Shown here: positions 59,141 to 64,000 of the stretch, piece by piece
How the letters are laid out: each line of letters opens with the position of its first letter
How positions within the stretch are numbered: the stretch's first letter is position 1
NCBI RefSeq assembly: GCF_010093065.1
Contig: NZ_CP048113.1
Location: 2,480,001 to 2,544,000, forward strand
Length of the DNA stretch: 64,000 nucleotides
Origin: Chitinophaga agri
GTDB lineage: Bacteria; Bacteroidota; Bacteroidia; Chitinophagales; Chitinophagaceae
Reading direction: 5' to 3'
Made by a program: the position numbers and the translations under genes
Notes under the pieces: model-generated
Told to the model about the DNA's origin: nothing
What the model saw: only the letters and a program-made list of their open reading frames with translations
The model's database searches: none

Positions 59141-60481
59141 ATGACCGCAAACAGGATCGTCCAACACATATTCCAGCAACCTGATATTAAACAGGTTGAC
59201 GAGTCCGCCCTGGAGAGGCTGGTGTCTACTTATCCGTACTTTACAGCTGCCCGTCTGCTGCTGGCACGCAAGCAATATACGGTACATAAGAACCTGCTGT
59301 CACCGGCAGTAAAGAAGGCACAGCAGTACAGCAACAACATGCATTACTTCTACCGTTTTGTCACAACAGACGAGAAAAGCATGGCCGTTGCAGAGCCGGT
59401 AACAGCGCCGGTTGAGACAGCGGAAGTGTTGGCTGTCACGCAGCCGGAAACGGCACCGGTTGAAGTACCGGTACCTGTCAGTGAACCAGTGGCAGAGGTG
59501 GTAGCACCCGCTCTAGCACCTGCTACAACGGCTCTACCCGCTACAGCAGAGCCGGAGGCAGTGACAGCACCCATCAATGCGCCAGTAGCTGAAGAGATCA
59601 TACCAGCTCCGGCAGAGACGCCTGAAGTACCGGTAGCCGCAGCTAAACTGGTGACGCCAGCCCCCGTAGTAACGGCGCCAATACCGGAAGCGATCACGGA
59701 AATACCGGTTGTGGAGACACCTGCACCTGATCCGATCCCTGCATTTATACCAGAAGCGCCGGTTACGGCAGCAACGATCGCCACAGAACAGATGGCCAAT
59801 CCGGTAATGGAGATCAATATACCCGTAGCAGAAGCTGTATCTCCTGTTGCGGAAGTCCCCGCAGCGGAAGTGATGGCGCAGGAAGAAGAGATCACGGTCA
59901 CTGAAGAAGAGGTTATTGCAGCACCTGTTCAGGCAGCCGCAGTAACAGAGACGCCAGTACAGGCAGCGACTCCTGCCGAACCGGTATCAAGACCTTCAGA
60001 CGAGACAGATTCGATCAAGATATACCCACTGGACACTTCCGCTCCGGCAGAAGGCGCACTGACATTCCAGCCTTTATACAGTGATGACTATTTCGCGTAC
60101 AAACGCCTGAAAGATCCTGTAAATGCAGAGACACTGAGTGATAAAGGTGCGGCAGAAATGAAGAGCTTCACTTCCTGGCTGAGAGAGATGAAAGACACCT
60201 TTGCGGAGAAAGCCAGCAAGAAATGGTACCAGGAACAGATGCATCGCAGTTATGAGGATGCAAATCCGGAAGTATCAGAGGCTGTTGAGAAGATGGCGAT
60301 GAGCTCTATTACCCTTAATAATGATATTGTTTCTGAGACACTCGCAGAGATCTGGGCCCGCCAGCAGCAGTATCAGACAGCAATACTCATATATCAAAAA
60401 TTAAGTTTGCTTAATCCCAACAAAAGCGCTTATTTTGCGCAAAAGATTAAGGAACTTCAGTTACTAACAGAAAAAAGCTAA
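59141..60481 (+). CDS. Conserved Bacteroidota protein with Ala/Pro/Val-rich middle and TPR-like C-terminus
   Basis: 446 residues. N-terminal part (1-80) is helical (NRIVQHIFQQPDIKQVDESA). Residues ~85-285 are low complexity, dominated by Ala, Pro, Val, Glu and Thr, as in a periplasm-crossing or flexible spacer. The C-terminal ~100 residues (FTSWLREMKDTFAEK, EIWARQQQYQTAILIYQKLS) read like one to two TPR helices. Function unknown; conserved in position between lptE and secG. Confidence 0.7.
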   Translation: MTANRIVQHIFQQPDIKQVDESALERLVSTYPYFTAARLLLARKQYTVHKNLLSPAVKKAQQYSNNMHYFYRFVTTDEKSMAVAEPVTAPVETAEVLAVTQPETAPVEVPVPVSEPVAEVVAPALAPATTALPATAEPEAVTAPINAPVAEEIIPAPAETPEVPVAAAKLVTPAPVVTAPIPEAITEIPVVETPAPDPIPAFIPEAPVTAATIATEQMANPVMEINIPVAEAVSPVAEVPAAEVMAQEEEITVTEEEVIAAPVQAAAVTETPVQAATPAEPVSRPSDETDSIKIYPLDTSAPAEGALTFQPLYSDDYFAYKRLKDPVNAETLSDKGAAEMKSFTSWLREMKDTFAEKASKKWYQEQMHRSYEDANPEVSEAVEKMAMSSITLNNDIVSETLAEIWARQQQYQTAILIYQKLSLLNPNKSAYFAQKIKELQLLTEKS

Positions 60482-60492
60482 CTTATAATACT

Positions 60493-60840
60493 ATGTTATT
60501 GATTTTCGGCATTTTAATCATCCTGGCCTGTGTGCTTTTGGGCTTCTTCGTACTGGTACAAAACCCAAAAGGTGGTGGTTTAAGTGGTACATTAGGTGGA
60601 TTTGGTAACCAGGTGATGGGTGTACGCCAGACTACCGATGTACTCGAAAAAGGTACCTGGATACTGTCTGCCATCATTGCCGTACTGTGCCTGACATCTT
60701 CCCTGTTCGTTACAAAAGGTATTGCTCCTGACACCAGGAAATCTATCATGGAACAGAATGTAACTGTACCTCCTGCTCAGGCACCTGCTCCGGCTAGTAC
60801 TCCGTTGCCAGCACCTGCACCGGCACAGCAATCTAAATAA
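60493..60840 (+). CDS. secG: Preprotein translocase subunit SecG
   Basis: 115 residues. Two transmembrane segments (about 3-22 and 56-78) enclose the conserved VQNPKGGGLSGTLGG loop; the C-terminus is a Pro/Ala tail (QAPAPASTPLPAPAPAQ). It is a helper subunit of the SecYEG channel for protein export. The gene starts 11 bp after the upstream stop and is closed by a terminator. Confidence 0.9.
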   Translation: MLLIFGILIILACVLLGFFVLVQNPKGGGLSGTLGGFGNQVMGVRQTTDVLEKGTWILSAIIAVLCLTSSLFVTKGIAPDTRKSIMEQNVTVPPAQAPAPASTPLPAPAPAQQSK

Positions 60841-60863
60841 TTCTCGCTGTTAAGCTATTTCAG

Positions 60864-60890
60864 AACCTCGCCCTAAAAGCGAGGTTTTTT
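60864..60890 (+). terminator. Rho-independent terminator after secG
   Basis: AACCTCGC paired with GCGAGGTT around CCTAAAA, followed by TTTTTATT. Confidence 0.85.
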
Positions 60891-60905
60891 ATTGAATACC
60901 ATCCT

Positions 60906-61964
60906 ATGGCAAAAAAAAGCAACGCAAAAAAGAGTCAGACTAAGAATGTATGGATGAAACGTTTGCTGGTGGCTGCCGCTGCAATTCTGGCCGGCCTGCT
61001 GGTATACGTAGGATATCGTGTGTTTGGACCTAATACAAAAGCCTTTGGCGACAGCAAATTCTTCTATGTACGTACTGGCAGTACCTATAAAGCAGTGTTA
61101 GACGGACTGGAAGAACAGGAGATCATCCGCAGCCGCACCAGCTTTAACTGGGTAGCGAAGGAACTGGGTTATCCCAACCGTGTAAAAGCTGGTAAGTACA
61201 AGATCAGCAGGGGCATGAGCAATTTTGACATCGTTAAAATGCTGCGTTCCGGTCGTCAGACGCCTGTTACCCTGACCATTACTAAACTGCGGACCAAGCA
61301 GGACCTGGTAAAAAAGATCTGCTCTAACCTGGAAGCAGACTCCGCCACCTTCCGTGCCCTGTTAAGCGACCAGGTATACCTGCGTCAGTTCGGGCTGGAC
61401 ACCAACACGGTAATGAGTGCCTTTATGCCGAACAGTTACCAGTTTTACTGGAACACCAGCGCCGAGAATGCCTTCAAAAAGATCGAAAAGGAATCTGCTG
61501 CTTTCTGGACAGATGCCCGTAAGGCGGCTGCCCAGCGACTGGGACTGACACCGGTACAGGTGACCATCCTGGCCTCTATTGTGGATGAAGAGACCAACAA
61601 AAATGATGAGAAACCACTTATTTCCAGTGTGTACCTGAACCGCTTCCGTAAAGGTATGCGTCTGCAGGCCGATCCGACCGTGAAATTCGCTTTACAGGAC
61701 TTCTCTATCAGAAGGATCAGAGAAGGGCATATTGCCTTCGAATCGCCTTACAATACCTATCAGGTGACCGGCCTCCCTCCGGGTCCGATCTGTACGCCTT
61801 CCATCAAATCAATAGAAGCTGTACTGAATACACCGGAAACTGATTATATCTATTTTTGTGCGAAGGCTGATTTCTCCGGATATCATGCATTTGCTGCTAC
61901 CTACGCTGAACACATGAAAAATGCGCATGCATTCCATCAGGCGCTCAATGCGAGGGGTATATAA
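60906..61964 (+). CDS. mltG: Endolytic murein transglycosylase MltG
   Basis: 352 residues. An N-terminal transmembrane helix (about 18-40) follows a basic start (KKSNAKKSQTKNVWMKR). A LysM-like part (about 50-120) precedes the YceG-type catalytic core with VTILASIVDEETNKNDEK (catalytic Glu), VYLNRFRKGMRLQADPTV, and NTYQVTGLPPGPICTPS. MltG cuts nascent peptidoglycan strands and sets their length. It is followed 14 bp later by the YihY/BrkB-type gene. Confidence 0.93.
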   Translation: MAKKSNAKKSQTKNVWMKRLLVAAAAILAGLLVYVGYRVFGPNTKAFGDSKFFYVRTGSTYKAVLDGLEEQEIIRSRTSFNWVAKELGYPNRVKAGKYKISRGMSNFDIVKMLRSGRQTPVTLTITKLRTKQDLVKKICSNLEADSATFRALLSDQVYLRQFGLDTNTVMSAFMPNSYQFYWNTSAENAFKKIEKESAAFWTDARKAAAQRLGLTPVQVTILASIVDEETNKNDEKPLISSVYLNRFRKGMRLQADPTVKFALQDFSIRRIREGHIAFESPYNTYQVTGLPPGPICTPSIKSIEAVLNTPETDYIYFCAKADFSGYHAFAATYAEHMKNAHAFHQALNARGI

Positions 61965-61977
61965 CCAGTCATAAACA

Positions 61978-62940
61978 ATGCCATTCAGACCAGAACAGAT
62001 CATCTTAGCATCCAGACCTTTCCGTAAACTGGTAAGCATCAGCAAAACGCTGGTATTGCCAGGTTTCGAGGGAGTGCCGCTGTATGATGTGATCAAATTC
62101 TTTCTGAAAGAAATGCATAATCAGAGCCTGGGGGAAAGGGCAGCAGCTATCTCATTCAACTTTCTGCTGGCCATTCCCCCATTCTTTATCTTCATGTTCA
62201 CCCTCGTGCCCTATATCCCTATGCAAAATGTAGAGGCAACGTTGTATGAACTGGCAGAGGATGTTACTCCTAATTACAATACCTACATCATCATACGCGA
62301 CATGATCCATGACTTCCTGTACACACACCGTAACGGGTTGCTGTCTATTGCCTTCGTCATGGGATTCTTTGCTTCTTCGAATGCGGTGATGGGGATCGCC
62401 AGATCGTTCAATAAAAAGCTTCCGGGCTTCCGCCGGCGGAAGTGGTGGCAGAAGCGTTTAATGGCGCTGAAACTAACCGTCATTCTCATTCTGCTGCTGT
62501 TGCTCACTGTCATACTGATCATCGCGCAAGGCACCGTACTAGACTTTGTATTCAACCGGCTGGGTATTACTGATCCGCGGATCCTGTCGTTGGCTGATGT
62601 AGCGCGCTGGGTGCTCATAGGGTTGCTATTCTTCTCTATGTTGTCAGTCATTTACCGGTTCGTACCGGCAACAACAAAGAAATGGAAGTTTATTACTGCA
62701 GGATCGACGTTTGCTACGGTGCTGATGATATTGGTGACAATATTGTTTTCATTCTTCGTGAATAATTTTGGCAACTATAACAAGATCTACGGATCTGTTG
62801 GAACGATCCTGATTCTGATGTTATCCGTGTATTTTTATTCTTTTATTCTGCTGATAGGATTTGAGCTCAATGCGAGTATTCGTATCCTGAAAGAAATTGC
62901 AAATATGCGGAAAGAGGATCTGCCGCAGGAAGTGAAGTAA
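61978..62940 (+). CDS. YihY/BrkB-family inner-membrane protein
   Basis: 320 residues with about six hydrophobic segments (near 62-82, 115-135, 155-180, 205-225, 235-260, 275-300). Conserved phrases are LGERAAAISFNFLLAIPPFF, FVMGFFASSNAVMGI, YRFVPATTKKWK, and YGSVGTILILMLSVYFYSFI. The family is ubiquitous in bacteria and its function unsettled (once proposed as RNase BN). Codes without a gap to mltG, likely one transcript. Confidence 0.88.
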   Translation: MPFRPEQIILASRPFRKLVSISKTLVLPGFEGVPLYDVIKFFLKEMHNQSLGERAAAISFNFLLAIPPFFIFMFTLVPYIPMQNVEATLYELAEDVTPNYNTYIIIRDMIHDFLYTHRNGLLSIAFVMGFFASSNAVMGIARSFNKKLPGFRRRKWWQKRLMALKLTVILILLLLLTVILIIAQGTVLDFVFNRLGITDPRILSLADVARWVLIGLLFFSMLSVIYRFVPATTKKWKFITAGSTFATVLMILVTILFSFFVNNFGNYNKIYGSVGTILILMLSVYFYSFILLIGFELNASIRILKEIANMRKEDLPQEVK

Positions 62941-63728
62941 AGGTTTTGATCTGAAAACTTAAGAACAAAGACAGCCTGCGACGCGATATCGACCCTTTGT
63001 GACGTGGAAACAACAGCCCGTGTACTTTGTTGAAAACCGCGTTGAAATACTTGCTGATATCGTGATATCGGTCACAGCCCAAGGCAGCACCCATCACAGG
63101 AAGCGCCCCCTCTCCTGTTGTACCGGCAGTTGTGACAGCAAATAATTTACCCGCTAATCCTTTACACTGAACAATGTCAGGTTTATAAAAGCCTGATAAT
63201 ACGGAAAACTTCACACATGGTAGGAAAGTACGCTTGCGAATACACATGTACACTGCCAGGCGGCAAAACTCTCGCAACGTACCTGCAGCCCTTCACCGTA
63301 AATTGCCTGAAGAAGGGCTACTGGTTTGAGTAAAACTATGATCATTGAAATAACGGGGTCGAAAGATCAGGAGATGGAAGCTGGCATTGTAATCAGATGG
63401 TTTTCAACCCAATGCATGCGCAGACAAACTGAATGGTGCCTACAGAATAGTACATTCCGGATGTAGGTTGGCCGTGTTTTTTACGATACAAAATATTGGA
63501 TGTCAATGGGTATAAACCTGCAAGAGCGATGGTAGGACGAAAAGGCTGAAATCCTTACCCGTGGGAGGATTCTGGGCAAAGAGATGTGAAGAATAAAGGG
63601 CATAAATTAGATAAAAACATCACATATTTTGTATCTTTGTAATGGAATCTCAGGTCGGTTCCAGGCATTGTTTCACCTTTTATGCCAACATGTATAAAAG
63701 GGATGTAGTTAACCTGAAACCTATATTT
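62941..63728. other. Long intergenic stretch, no firm gene
   Basis: 788 bp. A minus-strand frame of 136 codons (62867-63277) runs into the BrkB end but has no convincing start, signal or family; part of it (FAVTTAGTTGEGALPVMGAA) may be decayed coding sequence. Near the right end a promoter-like TATCTTTG lies upstream of the final gene. Confidence 0.4.
63607..63639 (+). promoter_or_regulatory. Bacteroidota-type promoter for the peroxiredoxin/thioredoxin-like gene
   Basis: TATCTTTG at 63632-63639 is a perfect TANNTTTG -7 box with TTAG at 63607-63610, a near match to -33 TTTG at the usual 21-bp spacing. The start codon follows at 63729, giving a leader of about 80 bases. Confidence 0.55.
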
Positions 63729-64000
63729 ATGAAAACACTTAACTGTCTACTTTTGATCAGCGTCTGGCTTGTGGCCATGCGTTCCCCTGTTGATCTCCCA
63801 CTGGAGATAGGCGCGCCGTTGCCTAAGGCGGACCTGGTATTGCAGGACTGCTCGGGTAAAGAGATCACATTGAATAAAGCCAGGATGAATAATGGTCTGC
63901 TTGTAATGTTCTCCGGCAATACCTGCCCATACGTTGAGCGCAATCAGTTGCGGACACAGGAAATATGTAAGTATGCGCTTAGCAATAACATCGGCGTGGT
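63729..64000 (+). CDS. Peroxiredoxin/thioredoxin-like protein, 3' end outside window
   Basis: The visible 90 codons begin MKTLNCLLLISVWLVAMRSP, a short hydrophobic leader. A redoxin-like fold follows: LEIGAPLPKADLVLQDCSGK, LNKARMNNGLLVMFSGNTCPY with a Cys at the position of the thioredoxin/peroxiredoxin active site (N-T-C-P-Y-V). This resembles AhpC/TSA-family thiol-disulfide proteins with a single active-site Cys. The gene is cut by the window edge, so its length and later cysteines cannot be judged. Confidence 0.7.
   Translation, partial: MKTLNCLLLISVWLVAMRSPVDLPLEIGAPLPKADLVLQDCSGKEITLNKARMNNGLLVMFSGNTCPYVERNQLRTQEICKYALSNNIGV

Noticed and set aside
62867..63277. 136-codon minus-strand frame near the BrkB end
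   Set aside because: Weak start, overlaps the real gene by 74 bases and shows no family; perhaps decayed sequence but not supportable as a gene.

Overview
The window looks like a chromosome segment of a Bacteroidota bacterium, most likely a Chitinophaga-like member of the Chitinophagaceae. The pointers are a type IX secretion (T9SS) C-terminal sorting domain next to a PorP/SprF protein, a TonB-dependent receptor of the OMP_b-brl_3 type, many short SS-C lipoproteins, the order miaB / sigma-54 regulator / lptE / TPR-like gene / secG, and TANNTTTG promoter-like motifs. The genus is inference; there is no rRNA gene to test it.

Layout. 1-24 kb is ordinary chromosome: a T9SS-exported Ig-repeat giant with its PorP partner, a sphingolipid delta4-desaturase-like enzyme, a heparinase II/III-like lyase, envelope proteins (OmpA, TonB receptor), two nearly identical tRNA-His genes each with its own terminator, phosphohexomutase, a phosphoribosyltransferase, an Fe-S electron-transfer pair, and small unknown genes. 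A SecB-like gene fragment lies just before a tRNA-Gly(CCC) gene at 24.67 kb.

24.68-34.86 kb is a 10.1-kb AT-rich integrative element bounded by a 72-bp direct repeat made of the tRNA-Gly gene. It carries a tyrosine integrase, an XRE repressor with a palindromic operator candidate, a strongly structured 112-nt element, three small paralogous proteins sharing a C/HExxWSxxTYY-type domain, two identical 106-bp repeats, a group-II-like reverse transcriptase followed by two overlapping unknown genes, and an opposing unknown/DUF4365 pair. The RT module is the best candidate here for an undescribed, possibly anti-phage, system.

36.3-45.9 kb, next to the same tRNA site, is an orphan type VI secretion VgrG island: VgrG, a DUF3289-like protein plus lipoprotein, an unknown protein, then a 1297-residue DUF4280 (PAAR-like) protein fused to a GH19-like muramidase/chitinase domain and a C-terminal LAS-type metallopeptidase, followed by a lipoprotein. 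It reads as spike plus two effector/immunity pairs; no T6SS core genes are in the window.

46-54 kb holds a GH28 pectinase-like enzyme, a compact hydroxylase / sulfotransferase / APS-kinase cassette that suggests PAPS-dependent sulfation of a hydroxylated product, an AraC regulator and a GH24 lysozyme. 54-64 kb returns to core functions: a NarL-type two-component pair, MiaB, a sigma-54 activator, LptE, SecG, MltG, a YihY/BrkB membrane protein, and the start of a peroxiredoxin/thioredoxin-like gene cut by the window end.
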